Assembly: GCA_033297075.1 (NCBI GenBank) | Contig: MU858235.1 | Location: forward strand, 1-64,000 | Source of the DNA: Rhypophila decipiens | Lineage: Eukaryota > Ascomycota > Sordariomycetes > Sordariales > Naviculisporaceae | Direction of reading: 5' to 3' | Length of the DNA: 64,000 nt | Shown: one piece after another, positions 1-12,000 of the stretch | How positions within the stretch are numbered: position 1 is the stretch's first letter | Layout of the letters: each line of letters begins with the position of its first letter | Translations under genes and position numbers: made by a program | Notes under the pieces: generated by a model | Told to the model about the DNA's origin: nothing | What the model saw: the letters and a program-made list of their open reading frames with translations, nothing else | Databases searched by the model: none

Positions 1-682
1 AGGAAAGGAATCCTTGTGGAAGCTAGAGCTTCCGAGCTATCTAGATAACAGTGGGGTTTGGCACGTGGCCACGTGACTGGTTTGGTGCCGTGACATACAT
101 ATCGTAACAGGGACTGTCATAACCGTCATCTAGGACTGTTGGCCCATGTGCACCGTGGATTTTCTGGGTAGCTACCTATCTAAGTGTCAATTGTGTACGG
201 CCAAATCAGCTAAATCCCGGGCCCATGCCTGTATCAGCCACAATATCAAATTCCTAAGTTAAAAAGGGGTAATTCTTACAGCTGTATTCCTAGATCTATT
301 CAATTGAGCCAAATCGCTTAAAAACAACGTAAAAAACTGATGTATTGAATTAATATGAATTGCTCAAAAAGGACGTAGAAAACCGATATATTCAACTGAG
401 CCAATTACTGAAGTTGTGTTGTTTTTTGGTTAAGTAGTTGAGGGCAGTTGTGATGATGACTTGGCAGTAGGATAAAAAAAACAGTAGCTAATGGGTGAAA
501 AAGGTCAGTGCCTAGGATCCGAGCGACATCTCTATACAAAGAATGTCTTTTTATAGGCTCGCACCCGAAAAAATCAAATGCGAACATTTGAGGGTTAGGG
601 TTTTGTGTGGGCGTTATAGCGGAAAGTGACGTTCGTGACAGTCCCGTTTGACTTCCTCTTACAAAATCCTACCTGCAGATCA
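1..682. other. Intergenic, left edge
   Basis: No supportable gene. The stretch is moderately AT-rich and holds a short degenerate tandem repeat, listed separately. Confidence 0.6.
297..410. repeat. 46-bp degenerate tandem repeat, about 2.4 copies
   Basis: Copies begin at 297, 343 and 389 (the last partial). Each starts TATTSAA, and the first two carry an AACGTAAAAAACTGAT-like core. They differ mainly by transitions. No coding potential. Confidence 0.55.
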
Positions 683-1885
683 TTAATTCTCAACATCAAA
701 CAACACCCTCAACACCGAACACTCAGCCCGGCGCTCAAACCACTGTCGATCCTGATCATGTCCATGAAGAATCATATCCCTCCCCAGCGCAACCACCCGG
801 TCGACATCACCTTCCTTGACAGCCCAGCCAGACACAGTCCCGCCAATAACCACCAAATGCGCGCCGATATGAATCAAGGTCCTAAACGCCTGTTGCGTCG
901 TCTTCAAGCCACCATATCCTTTCAGGAAGCCCTCGATGATCCATTCTCCCGCGTCGATATTCTTGAAGAGCTTGAGCATGAATAGCTCGGCAATCATCTG
1001 GCCTACGTCGCGTTGGGGGATTCCTAAGGAGAGGACTTCCCAGTCGACTACGAATACGCTTGTCAACACGGGAGAGGCACCCTGTGTTGTGGAATTGTCA
1101 GTCTCAGGCTGCGGGAGGAGGACGTTGCCCGTCCAGAAATCTCCATGAACAACTTGGAGGTTCTCATTGTCGTCGGAAAGCTCATTCGCATATTGGATCT
1201 CTAGGGCTTCGAAGAGGCTGCGATGGGGGCCGAGAATATCGGGAAACTTTTCAATCATCTGGTGGGCGAGGAATTGATAATATGTTGCGTTTTTGAGTTT
1301 CTGGAGGGCTTTGTTCTTCTTGGCGAGGTCTCGCAGTTTCAGCTTGGGAGCATCGTTTGGAGAGCAAGGCCAGGTCGTCCATGTATGAAGTTGTCGCAGC
1401 CAGGAGCCAAGGGCTTCACCGAGCGCGAGACATTCCGACTTTTTGGACTCCGGTGTGGGGGAGAGATATTTCAGACAGTACGTCTTGAGGTCGATGCCGC
1501 GAGGAAGATACTCCTGCACTTGGGTGTTTGTTTGGGAGTTGAAGTAATGCAGCTGCGGGGTTCGGACCGTGATGTCGATACCTGGAGACGATGGATTGGT
1601 AGAAACTGGCAGGTTGAAGGAGGCCAAGTGTGTTCCTAAGATGGACAAAGTCTCTGCTTCGACTTCACAGCGGGACGTGGGCAGGGAGAAGGAGGTGTCA
1701 GAGCGGACGTAGGCTTCGCCGTGCTTGATGAGGACTTGAGGTACCGAGACCCCTTGTGGGAGCGGATCTTTGATCTGGGCGCAAAAGACCCAGTTTGCGT
1801 TCCCGCCGCTGAGGATAGTGAGCGAGTCGACAATGAAACCGGCCTTGCGGAGCTCGCCTTGCAACCAGGCGGTTATACTGTCCAT
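683..1885 (-). CDS. APH-type phosphotransferase (aminoglycoside / methylthioribose kinase-like)
   Basis: Intron-less 400-aa protein, probably cytosolic. Two hallmarks of the APH/choline-kinase fold are visible: the Brenner-type catalytic loop VVHGDFWTGNVLL, with catalytic Asp and metal-binding Asn, and the downstream VVDWE metal-binding Asp. The N-terminal SGGNANWVF stretch fits a glycine-rich nucleotide loop. The start at 1885 (MDSITAW) was chosen because the frame upstream to 2077 has no family character and lies right before the domain. Members act on small hydroxyl substrates such as methylthioribose or choline. The substrate cannot be told from sequence, and no neighbour suggests one. 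Confidence 0.8.
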   Translation of the reverse strand: MDSITAWLQGELRKAGFIVDSLTILSGGNANWVFCAQIKDPLPQGVSVPQVLIKHGEAYVRSDTSFSLPTSRCEVEAETLSILGTHLASFNLPVSTNPSSPGIDITVRTPQLHYFNSQTNTQVQEYLPRGIDLKTYCLKYLSPTPESKKSECLALGEALGSWLRQLHTWTTWPCSPNDAPKLKLRDLAKKNKALQKLKNATYYQFLAHQMIEKFPDILGPHRSLFEALEIQYANELSDDNENLQVVHGDFWTGNVLLPQPETDNSTTQGASPVLTSVFVVDWEVLSLGIPQRDVGQMIAELFMLKLFKNIDAGEWIIEGFLKGYGGLKTTQQAFRTLIHIGAHLVVIGGTVSGWAVKEGDVDRVVALGRDMILHGHDQDRQWFERRAECSVLRVLFDVEN

Positions 1886-4076
1886 GGTACCTGTAACGGT
1901 GAATGCGTGATGTTCGGTGGAATAAATCGAGTTTATTATACGATCGTAGAACTGATCTTGCTGTTGGCGAGCGGGACGGTTGCCAGTTTTGTTATGTCGG
2001 CTATGGTGATATTCGAGTTTGGTCTGCCAAATTCCGAGTCTGTGCTGGACTGAAATGAAAAGCCTTTTAATAATCAAGACGTGGAACGAATGGGCAAAAT
2101 CATGATTTTTGTTCGTTTAGCTGATGGTTCACCCCTCTTTGAATCTGCCCATACCTACTTGATAGTGGGTAACGGAACCCCTCCTGTCGGCGTGAGTCAC
2201 CAATTAGTACGTACCGTATCACGGTATGAGGGGAAACCGTTCAACAGCTCCAACCTGTCTGGCCAATCAACGATGTAGCCGGTCAGTCGGTTGTCTTTCG
2301 GCAGGAGTTTCCCAGAATGGCGGTGAGTGCCGTTCGCTCCGGGCCGAGCCGTAACACTGGACTCGCCAACCACATTCCTCCGAGGTGCTAGAAAATCAGG
2401 CAGGCCAGGGCTACACAATCAGCTCCAATTCTGGATACCTGCGCAATACCGTTATTGTAATGCTCACGAAACATATTGTTCCTATGAAACCACTTGGAAC
2501 ACAGTAATCAGAAAACCATAGGCCATATCTGCAACAACAACTAGGCCATGTCTGCAACAACAGAAACCGGGACGTCATTGTGCTGGGCTAAATGCCGCCG
2601 AGGAAAGCACACAGACCAGATTTCTCAACTGTCTGAACTGTTCATGATCTCGCTGTGTCCAATAGCCGGTTAATGCCCGAGAACTTCTCCCTCGGGCTGC
2701 ACAGTGAAAGTCAGAACAGGAAATCGGAGCAGGAAGACAAAACTCCGCCTCCCCGCTTGAAGCCGGCGAGCCTGTGCTCAGCCTGGGTCCTTGACGCCCA
2801 GCGAAATAAAGGCCCCGCACAAACTACGCTTCTATTTTCGTAATTCATCATACTTAAAGACCTCATAGAGTTGATTACACTGACCTTGATGGTTTGTGGT
2901 CAAGGACCTTGATAACTGCAGTGGCGGTCCCTCCTTCCTCCGAAGCACCATTCCATTTGGTTCTGCTAGACGGCTTGCAACTTGGAAGGACCCACTCCAA
3001 CAGCTTCGAAAACAGCGGTGTGCACTTTCGTCTCTTCTAGCAACATAGTGGACCCTTGTCGGTCTGACTCGGTCACCTGTCAAGTGTTGCTCTTTCGTCT
3101 AATAGTTGTTGTTCTGACTCGGTTACTTATCAGGTGTTGCTCGTCCGTCTGATAGTTTTTGTGCGAATTCGTCAGTCAGATTTACTCTCGCATTTAGGCA
3201 GCAGTGGCAGTAGTATTGTGCTTTTTCAGTCGAGAGCAAAAATTGACTATCGCGCCTTCATGCTGTAAGTGGTCAAGGAATCATTCTTTAGATGAGATCG
3301 CGCCCTCTTACTCTGGAAAACGCCTCATAAGGCAAGACCCTGACGATTACCTTGTCAAAGAGTATAAAGGGGACCAAGAAAGGCCATGCAGATAAGAGGT
3401 GATTTTCCCAAGTCCCAAAATGCTAGGAACCTTATCTGGGTTGCTCCTCCTTTTTCAATCTCAGCCGTGTTATTCAGTGTGGGTCCACCTTCGTCACCTG
3501 CCCCCTCAACCCCTGCCGAGCAGCCTGCAAATCTTGATAACATCAGACCAAATGCACACAAATTACAAGAAATCACAGCTTTTTCTGTCAAAATGAGTCA
3601 CACGACTTCACATTCATCCCATTGTGTCCGTTTTTCGCTTCCTTCGCTGTCCGCAGTCTCCACTCAGCAGCCGGCCAGAAAAGTGGGTCCGCAAAAAAAT
3701 GCCGACTATATCTCACTTGAAAACGACGGTCGTTAAGACGGGCCGTCAATCGGCCATCCTTGTTAACCTTGTACCGTATCACATGCAACCGGGCAACATG
3801 GTAACGGTGGCCATTTCCCGACAGGAGCACATTGTCGCCCCACGAAGCACTCTTCGGGCCAGCCGTGTTTGAGATTCCATAGCAAATCTGGACTCCACAG
3901 GTTCCACTTTCTGATCACGGGTCGGGCGGGCGATTTACAAGGCAGGAAGAAAGCCAAGATTTGCCAACTAAAACAAAGTTCTATGGAACGGTTAAATAAA
4001 AAGATATGATTAAGCCGTAGTCCAGGTCAAACGTATTGTCACGATGCAGCACTATTTCGCACCGACTCTTTCAGCA
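1886..4076. other. Intergenic, 2.2 kb
   Basis: Only short overlapping frames without domain signatures, signal peptides or consistent splice sites. It contains the 50-bp tandem duplication at 3063-3162. Confidence 0.55.
3063..3162. repeat. 50-bp tandem duplication, two copies
   Basis: The unit starting TCTGACTCGG occurs at 3063-3112 and 3113-3162. The copies differ at a handful of positions, mostly C/T or A/G. Confidence 0.65.
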
Positions 4077-4868
4077 TCACTGGCCCCTTGCCTTGCTTTG
4101 CTTCTGTCGCGTGTCTTTTTTTGGAACTGGGTGTCGCGGAAAACAACAACGAGAGATCCACCAAGCAATTCCCGCGAGTAGGAGCAAAGGAATAAGAATG
4201 ACTAAGACGTAAAATGCGGTACTGTTGAAGTGACCGCCACCCAAGTTATCCACCGGCTTGTACTGGGGATCCGACCCCGGAACCCACATACTCACCCTCT
4301 CGCCGCTGTCGAGGGATGGCGGCTGGGGGGGCTCAAGGTAGCCAGATCGGCAGATTGCCACGAGATATGCCACGCCGGCAGCCTTGCTATGCTTAGGGTC
4401 TCTCTGTAGGGCACGATGTCGTTGGTTCGGGTCGTTGTGCTGATGAAGTCTTGGCTACAGGTGGGCGATGGGTTGGGCAGGATGCTCTGCTCAGCTAGCG
4501 AATACCCTGGCGCAGCAGTACGCCGTTGAGGTGTATTTACTGGGACCCACGGTCTCGGCTGCAGACGTCCGTCCCATCCACCAGGCTACCCAGCCCTTGG
4601 GGCACACTGCCGGACTGAAGGAAAACTGGCCATTGACGGGGTCGAGGCAGTCGGTATAGTACGGACTGGATTTGTCGGGAAGGAGGAGGGTCTTGGAAAT
4701 AGTGGCCCCGTAACCGGAATAAACGGTTACTGTTTTCGTCAGGGACGGGGAGCAGCTGGCGGGCTGAGTGAAAGGTGTTGTGAAGCCGGGGACCGGCGGC
4801 GCGGTCGTAGACGGCGATGGAATGACGGATGTGGTGGTGGGTGATAACGTTGATGTTGGGGTCGGCAT
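4077..4868 (-). pseudogene. Frameshifted copy of a Thr/Ser-rich single-pass membrane protein
   Basis: Homologous along its whole length to the intact genes at 5842-6678 and 27766-28566. Shared motifs in order: a Thr/Ser/Pro-rich N-terminus, FTTPFTQP, LLPDKSSPYYTDC, FSPAVCP, STAYCCA, LPAWHISWQ, WVPGSD, one C-terminal membrane helix (STAFYVLVILIPLLLLAGIA) and a basic tail. Two disruptions are visible. Near 4510-4516 a GC dinucleotide present in the paralogue (TGCTGCGCGCC) is missing, which gives a stop after residue 125. At 4325-4331 a C-run (minus strand) has seven bases where the frame needs five. The two shifts cancel, so the C-terminus returns to frame. It is a pseudogene unless both are sequencing errors. 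Confidence 0.75.
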
Positions 4869-5028
4869 GTCTGCGATGGAGATTTGGTGTGTCTTGTTGC
4901 TATTTTGAAGGAATGGTCATCAGGGAGAGGAAAGAAAAAGAGTGGAGGTTCTGGCGGTGGTTGTTGGGGGTAGGTAGTCCACTGGTTATCAGTCGCATTG
5001 TGCCTCCCGGCAATTTGGGATCTGAAAT

Positions 5029-5043
5029 GCTTGTTGGGACGGC
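5029..5043 (-). promoter_or_regulatory. Shared upstream box of the membrane-protein family, copy 1
   Basis: On the minus strand it reads GCCGTCCCAACAAGC, 160 nt upstream of the pseudogene start. Identical to the box at 5619-5633 and nearly identical to that at 27557-27571, in the same orientation and at a similar distance from each start. Regulatory function is inferred from this conservation. Confidence 0.45.
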
Positions 5044-5618
5044 TGGTGACAGGGGTTCCAATGGAAGGAGATACGCGCGTTCGGATGACTATTCATGACT
5101 TCGTATTGGAAGGATTTATTAACGGCTAAAGCCGAACCCATACTTCCATTACCTAGCTCCCGTACAAGGAACCATTTTAACCAACTACTTTCTGTCTCTT
5201 CACACATATGTACAGTTACGGGACAAGAGGTAATAGGAGGTAGAATTTCCGTAGCTACCTATAGGTACCTTGTATACACACAAAGAGTTCGAATCTGCTG
5301 CGTAAAGCCATCTCAACCTTTCGCTTACCCAGTCTCATTGGAATCCAGTTGCACAGGCTGGCAGCCGTCTCAAAATCTACAAACAAAAGGAAGAAAAGGG
5401 TTTGAAAGGCTGATATTATGTTGCGCATAACTCGAGTCCCTGACGGCACAAGGTAGCGTCTGCCCTCCATGTTGGCTGCTAACAGAAGGGGCTTGGCTTT
5501 ATCCGTTATTGCATTGATTTGTAATACGAAGACCGTTGGAAAGAGCTTTTGCCACATAACCAACCGGTGTTTCTAACCCAACCATTGGTTAGGTAACCAT
5601 TTCCTACCCCAGACGGCT

Positions 5619-5633
5619 GCCGTCCCAACAAGC
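5619..5633 (+). promoter_or_regulatory. Shared upstream box of the membrane-protein family, copy 2
   Basis: GCCGTCCCAACAAGC, 208 nt upstream of the ATG at 5842. A perfect 15-base match to copy 1 in the opposite orientation. Confidence 0.45.
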
Positions 5634-5841
5634 CTTTCATCCTGCATGTGAAGGGGTAACACCGCCACACTTCTTTCTGCGTACGCTTTCCCCGGTGTTC
5701 CTGTTAAGTAGTCGACTACCTTGGGGAACAATCCAGTTTTGACACTGTCTTGATCTTCAACTGTTTCTCTTGCTCGATATCTTCAACAGGCTTTCGCAGT
5801 AACAACCTACCATTATCTAGGACCATCATCCAAGCGCAGCC

Positions 5842-6678
5842 ATGTCTCTAATACCAGACTCAACGTGGGCACCCACCGGCACAATCACCACCGCGTCTTC
5901 CGAGTCCACATCATCACCGACTCCTACCAAACCCCTTTTCGGCTTCACAACACCATTCCCTCAACCAACCAGCTGCTCTCCGCTCTTGACAACGACCACG
6001 AGCCTGTTCAGCGCCGCCGGAGCCACCTCCTCCGTGACCTTCCTCCTCCCCGACGAGTCCGATCCATACTATACAAACTGCGTCGATCCTGCCCCCGGAA
6101 GTTATTTCTCCTTTAGTCCGGCGGTATGTCCAGAAGGTTGGGCTGGATGGTGGATGGGCGTGACCAAGGCGGCGACGGCGTCAGCTTACATCTCCACGGC
6201 GTATTGCTGCGCGCCGGGCTGCTCCATCCATTACCTGGGGGTGGGAGACTACCCATCAGTCTATTGCGAACAGCAGTTTGTTACCACGACAAGCCGGAGC
6301 GGCGAGAGAACAGAGATTCTGGGTGTAGCAAGGATGCCAGCGTGGCATATCTCGTGGCAGACTACCGATGTACCGACGCTGAGTCCCCAGCCACCGGATC
6401 TTGGCGGCGGTGCTAGGGTTAGTAGGTGGGTGCCTGGGTCGGATCCCGAGTTTGTCCCGCGTGATAATTGGGGTGTTGGCCTCAGCGGTAGCTTGTTTTA
6501 CTTTTTAGTCGTCGGTATTCCTGTGATTATTGTCGGGGGAATTGCTGCCTGGATCTGCTGCTGTTGTCGCACGAGGTATCCAGTTCCGAAGAAACAAAAG
6601 ACACGCGTGAGAAGGAAGCATGAGGAAGGGAGGGCAGGTGGTGGTCCTGAGAGGGCTATGGAGCCAAGTACCGCGTGA
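5842..6678 (+). CDS. Thr/Ser-rich single-pass membrane protein, intact paralogue
   Basis: Intron-less, 278 aa; family not recognised by name. Residues 1-35 are Thr/Ser/Pro-rich. A cysteine-containing central region follows, with FTTPFPQP, LLPDESDPYYTNC, FSPAVCPEGWAGWWMG, STAYCCAPGC and AWHISWQTTD, then LSPQPP and RWVPGSD. One hydrophobic helix (about 228-252, LFYFLVVGIPVIIVGGIAAW) is followed by a Cys cluster and a basic tail (RTRYPVPKK). There is no clear N-terminal signal peptide, so the topology (reverse-anchored or unconventional) is uncertain. The even cysteines suggest an extracytoplasmic domain. The nearest neighbour is the divergent frameshifted copy. Surface role is inference only. 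Confidence 0.75.
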   Translation: MSLIPDSTWAPTGTITTASSESTSSPTPTKPLFGFTTPFPQPTSCSPLLTTTTSLFSAAGATSSVTFLLPDESDPYYTNCVDPAPGSYFSFSPAVCPEGWAGWWMGVTKAATASAYISTAYCCAPGCSIHYLGVGDYPSVYCEQQFVTTTSRSGERTEILGVARMPAWHISWQTTDVPTLSPQPPDLGGGARVSRWVPGSDPEFVPRDNWGVGLSGSLFYFLVVGIPVIIVGGIAAWICCCCRTRYPVPKKQKTRVRRKHEEGRAGGGPERAMEPSTA

Positions 6679-7012
6679 TACGGGGTGGAGACTACTAGGG
6701 ATCTTCCATTTCTGATTCCCAGCTCGCTTGATTTTTCTCTGTTAAATCCTTGCTCGAGTCGCGCTTCTAGCCCCTAGGCCTTCCATTCTGTTGGGCAAGA
6801 GATCCTTACTCTTGGAACGGTAGAAAAAAACATTTCCAAGATGACCAGTTAGACAATGGTCCAAACCAGCTATCTGCGTTCAGTCAGTCCGCTTATACAA
6901 AGCTGTCAATCTTGCAGTGACTTGACTTCAATCTCAAGGCCAAACCTTTGCCACAGCACTTACTCCCCTTCCCTCATGTCCACAAAGCGAACACGACACA
7001 GCATGCCATCAC
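6679..7012. other. Convergent intergenic spacer
   Basis: 3' flank between the membrane-protein gene and the tyrosinase gene. No feature seen. Confidence 0.5.
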
Positions 7013-8331
7013 TCACGGCTCGACATACTCGTAGCAGAGAAAGCCGCCCTGAATATCCAGCACATCAGCAATCGTCTTGTTAGGACTATTCCCATACATG
7101 TTCAAAACGTGAGTCAGTGTAGTCGTGGTCCCTGGATCCCCCGCAGCGCCGGTTGGTTTCCTGTTATGCTAATGTCAGCTCATCCAACCCCGGCCACACA
7201 ATCTTTGCTCGCCGCCAGGTAAGTTGATAACTCACGGGATATTTGACGGACGTTGCGGAAAGCCAGGGGAACTCTCAGGCCCGATATTCGTCCCGCCGAT
7301 ACTAGACACGCGCTTCTGTCTGTCCTTGGCTTGCCAGTCCCAAAAGATTTTATCCAGCCACGTGTGATGCAGATAAAACAAAGGATCCCCTGGGCTGGAG
7401 ACTCCATTTTGCATCTTTCCATGGCACGTCAGCACTCATTCTTCACCATGGGTGTGTCACTTATGCAGCGTACTCACCTGCCCACCAATCCCGCCATGTC
7501 CACCACTATGCGGCCTCCCTTCAATACACGGCCAGGCAGTCGCAAAAGTCGTCATCTTGAGACAATTGTCGACCTGGGCCTGGGCCGAGCCGGAACTCGC
7601 AAAGTTGTTGATGCGCCTGTTGATGCAGTGGTTGGTGATTTCGTAGCCTGGGCCGAGCGAGTTGGTGTAGTTGGCAAAGGGGCCGTTGGTGATGCATCCG
7701 CTGCCAGGGGCGCCGTCGCCGCCGAAGCCGTAGGTTGCGTCTAGGATTTCGGACGAGGTGAATTTGCCGGCGTCTTTTTGTTCGTGCCAGTATCTGGTAC
7801 ATGAGGGGAGGTTAGTGAGGCCGGGTTGGGCGGGTATGCATGGCTCACGGCTGGTATCCTGTGTATCCACATTCGTTTCGGAGGGCTGTCTCGTGGGTGT
7901 GCATCATGAGCCGGTGGAAAGGCAAGAATGCGCCCTGTTGACCTGTCAGATTCGATTCTGGGCCTGATTGCAGGTTGGATTCGTAGAAGGTAGGCAAGGT
8001 AGGCACAAACAACAAAGTGGGTGGCAAAGGCCTGAAGCGCGTGGATAGCCTGTAGCTCATCGAACCTTGTTTTGGCGCCGGGCAGGCCGAGGGTCGCGGG
8101 TTTCTTCATCAGGCACAGCTCGGCATTGAGGTACTCTAACTTCTCGGGATTGCTCAGGGTGTGCCTGGGGACGGTTAGCATTGACCTCGCCACTGCACCG
8201 AGGATATGGGCTAGCTAGGTAATAGGTACTGACCATGCTCTGCGTTTTTCGGGCTTCTCGCACGGTGCGGCTATGGCCGAACACGCCAGCACCAGGAACA
8301 TCAAGACGCCGAGTCGAGTAGGTGAACCCAT
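7013..8331 (-). CDS. Secreted tyrosinase-family copper oxidase
   Basis: Six exons on the minus strand: 8331-8234, 8164-8011, 7934-7849, 7793-7478, 7414-7236 and 7160-7013. They sum to 981 nt (326 aa). A signal peptide ([22 protein letters not shown]) directs it out of the cell. CuA ligands are His74, His82 and His91 (GAFLPFHR); CuB ligands are His208, His212 and the pair at 234-235 within [27 protein letters not shown] is also typical. Such enzymes oxidise phenols to o-quinones, in melanin or phenolic metabolism. The protein is short and lacks a long C-terminal shielding domain, so it may be made in active form. The exon 2/3 junction was set by the conserved spacing between CuA histidines. 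No melanin or polyketide genes are adjacent. Confidence 0.88.
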
Positions 8332-9055
8332 GATTGCTGTTGTCTGGTTGCTCAACATAAAGTTAGAATCTGGAGTACGAACGCTCGGCTCTCGCGCGGG
8401 AGGGGCATCTTATACCACGATTACTTTTGCCAGGTTGAGGAGGAAGTTGGAGAACAGCAAACCGGGAGAGACTACTCACCAATGATCGGCTAGGTCGCAG
8501 TGCACTTTGTCTCCGCATATTAGAAGCGGATAGATGCTATCGATGGCTGACTATAATTGGCTTGCCCGGAGTCGAGCACATGAATGGAGCCAAGTCCGAT
8601 CACAGGTAGTCTGTGGGTGGGATTAAGACATGCGCTGCCGGTAGGGTTCAACTTCCGGGTTTACATCCCGAAGGTCAACGCCAAGGCTTCAGGGGCGGAC
8701 TATTCCTACCGAAATAGGAAAGAGGACTAGGCGAGGTTGTAGAACTCTATAGTGTTTCAGATGTACAATTTGGGGGTTGTATTGTGGATTTACCCGTTCC
8801 AATGACCTCTGAATCTCGCCCTGGAGAGTTGCCAAGTTGGGCTTTATTAGCCTTTGAGGTTCACGCCAGGTCGGCCACTTTATGGGGTAATGGAATCTTG
8901 TGTTTGAGTCACTGTTGGGGATGTTTAAAATGGCTGCATATTTGCTTCAATGAGAGGAGACATATGTCAAGCCGGTCTCACAGACTCCGCAGACGCATTC
9001 AGAGCTTTGTATGAGAGTTCAAGTCACTGTATGTACTAAAGACTCTAATGCAAGT
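8332..9055. other. Intergenic
   Basis: Promoter side of the tyrosinase gene and 3' flank of the large membrane-protein gene. No gene seen. Confidence 0.5.
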
Positions 9056-12000
9056 TTAAAAAGCAAGAAACAACAAACAAACCCGCCCAGCCAACGTACC
9101 GAGATTCAGATCAAGATTCACCATCTTCCGAGGACCCTCGCTGTCTACATGTAGGGATCTCCGCCTTGCAGCAAGAACTTCAAAACTAGCAGAATGCACA
9201 ATGACCAGCATCATAACCCCCAATATCCCCACGACAGACCACATGCACGCCTGATGTGTCCGCCATGTCAGCCAGGGGCTATACGGCACGTTGGCCAACA
9301 ACACCGGTGTTATCTTTGCCAGTATTGCTGCGAATGCTGTAGTCATCATCACCAGCTCGCTTGCGGGAATCCGCCGTCTTGTCCCACTACTGATTGGCCA
9401 TTTCCAAATCCGTCTGGCAAAGAGTACCGACAAAGGCGAGGTACTGGTGGGTCCTAGGTTCGTATCGTGGTCGTGCTCATGCCAGAAAAGGTCCGTCATG
9501 GATTGATTCGGTGGTGTCGTATCAGAGTCACTGTTACTAAAAGAAAACTCCTTGTTGCGCCGGCTCTGTGCTTGCAGGATCCGGTGGTAGGGTTCCTTGG
9601 TCACGGCGTCGGAGAATCTACCATCCCATGCGAGGGAAATGACCAGGCCGATGCAGGTGAAGAGCGTGCGCACGCCCATGCTTTGCGAGTTCATAAAGTG
9701 CTCGAATGGGCTGCTTGGCCTTGTCGTCAATTCGTAGTAGAGCAGCAGGATCAGGAAGCCTGTGATGGTCAGGAAGAAGGCAATCTGGATGAGTAGGTTC
9801 GTGATGTCGGGTGAGAGAGATATTCGCGGCAGGGAGCGAGGTCTCTTTGGAGGAGGATTCGTCGTTTGGCCTGATGGGAGAGAAGGCTTCTTGTTGGGTC
9901 GATCCGGACTGCGCGTGACAACAAGACAGTAGTGATAAGAGCTTGCGCCCGGTGTAGGGATAGCAACCATGCTCAGCTTCTGTCGAGTTGCCGATGGCTG
10001 GAGGGCGAAGGAGTGGCCGTCAAGGCGTCGTATCATGTCCTTGTTGCTGACTGATTGCCCATGACCTCGTGGAAACTTGGCCGCGATCTTCAAAAAGTAT
10101 GCCCGAGCCTCTTGAGAAGCAAGCATCGCCGACGTTCCTGACAGCCCGCCACACCCTTGTCGAGTGTAGACATCAACTGCTCTCTTCCAGTCCGGTTGTA
10201 ACGTCAAGAAGCCAATCATAACCAAGCTGATTACCAGGTTGAGAGAGAGGAACGCCTGAACCAGTCGGCCCGGGGTCTCAAAGACTGCCACGCCCATTCG
10301 GCAGCCTCGAAAGTCGCCCGCTTGGCAATGTCCGTACAGTTTGATGCCCAGTGCCTCACTGGAAAATGAAACAGCCAGGGAAGAAGCGAGGAGGTGGAGG
10401 TCTGAGAAGAATGAGAGTGGCTCTCCAGCCATGAACAACAGTCGCAAGCTTGTCAACAACCCGCGGAGCCCAGTCGTCACCAGACAGAGGGATTCCGCAG
10501 CCGTGGCGCCCTCCCAGTTGCGCCTGTTCTTTGTCAAGGCGTAAAAAGGGAGCACGGGTTTGAGATTTGACGACTGGACCTGGACCAGGATGGAAAGCGG
10601 CAGCGTCAAGAGGACAGGGAGGAAGGAAGCCAGCAGGTATTCCTTCCACGAGAGGGGATGCGAGCCTGGCGGCTCTGTCTTGCCTTCGACGCCGTTGAAG
10701 TTTACCTTGTTTGGGCCTTGAGGGTCGGGTCGTGAAGTGGTTGGCCAGTTGATTATTGTGCTAGTGACGGTGGTAGTTGGGTCACCGCGCCGGTCCTTGA
10801 AAGTAAACGTGGTTTCTCGTGTCTCCAGAGTGATCAGCGTGGCCTGTGGTCTGAATCTGGGGTCGAACGAGCTCTTCGGGCTGAGCTCGGTTTCTGGACT
10901 GTCGCTTCTTTGATCATCTCGGGTATCAGTGTCGAAGATGGTGGTAGGAATGAGATAGTTGGTCCAGCTTTTCGTCGTGACTCCTCGATAGTCAGTCAAT
11001 TCACGGCTTTTTACCTCCAGTATCAAAGCTGTAGTAATCGTGGCGGTGGGGATGCCATTATTCGGTTCCCGAAGGGTAAACGTCGCTAGGGTGGCCGTCA
11101 TGGTTGTTGTGATGGTTGCTGTAGGATCTCCCTGCTCGTCCGTCTGAACAATGGTCGTGGTGATGAGAAACACATCACTGACAGCTGGGGTAGTAATAAG
11201 TTCGCCCGCTCGAGTGGTCGTCAAAGTTGCTGTGATGGTTGCTGTAGGACGTCCTTGCTCGTCTGTTTGAACGATGACTGTGGTGATGAGGAGCACATCT
11301 CCGACAGCTGGTTCATTAGTAGGCTCAGTTGCTCGGGGGGCCGTCAACACTGCTGTGATGGTTGCTGTGGGTCGTCCTTGTTGGTCTGTTTGAACGACGA
11401 CTGTGGTGATGAAAGGCACATCATTGACAGCTGGTCGATTAGTAGATTCGGCTGATCGCGGGGCCGTCAACGTTGTTATGGTTGTTGCCGTGGGATGTCC
11501 TTGTTTGTCTGTCTGAACGACGGTCGTGATGAGAATTATAGGTCGTGTGGTTGGTTCCGGTGCTTTGACGGTGTGAATGACCGTTGGTTCATTAGGTTGT
11601 TTATTCGTCTGTGTCTGGGGAGCCTCGGTCGAGGAGACAGCGAAACTAGTCGTGGATGCTGGGGATGCGGACATAATGGTAGGACATGCGCTGCCCCCAT
11701 CCTCTGTGTCCTCGCTCTGTGTTGGTATTGCCCCCGGACGCTCCTCGAGTAGCGTTGTGAACCGGCCAGCTTGTAATACCCAGTTGTCCCAACATAGGGA
11801 GTCGAGGAATACCAACGCAGGTCCGTCGCATATGGCTGAGCAATATCTGCCTGGGAACTGCTCGTTGATCTTGCTGTACGCTGAGCTATCCGGGTCATAC
11901 AGGTACGAGATATAGGCCCATATATACATGACGTCAGGCTCTCCAGGGCCACTTTCTGTGCCTTCGCCCCAATAAGCATCGAACATTACCAACTGCATCT

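Larger units (their letters stand above)
4869..5841. other. Bidirectional promoter region between paralogues
   Basis: Separates the pseudogene (leftward) from its intact sister (rightward). Holds two oppositely oriented copies of a GCCGTCCCAACAAGC box, listed separately. No gene seen. Confidence 0.55.
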
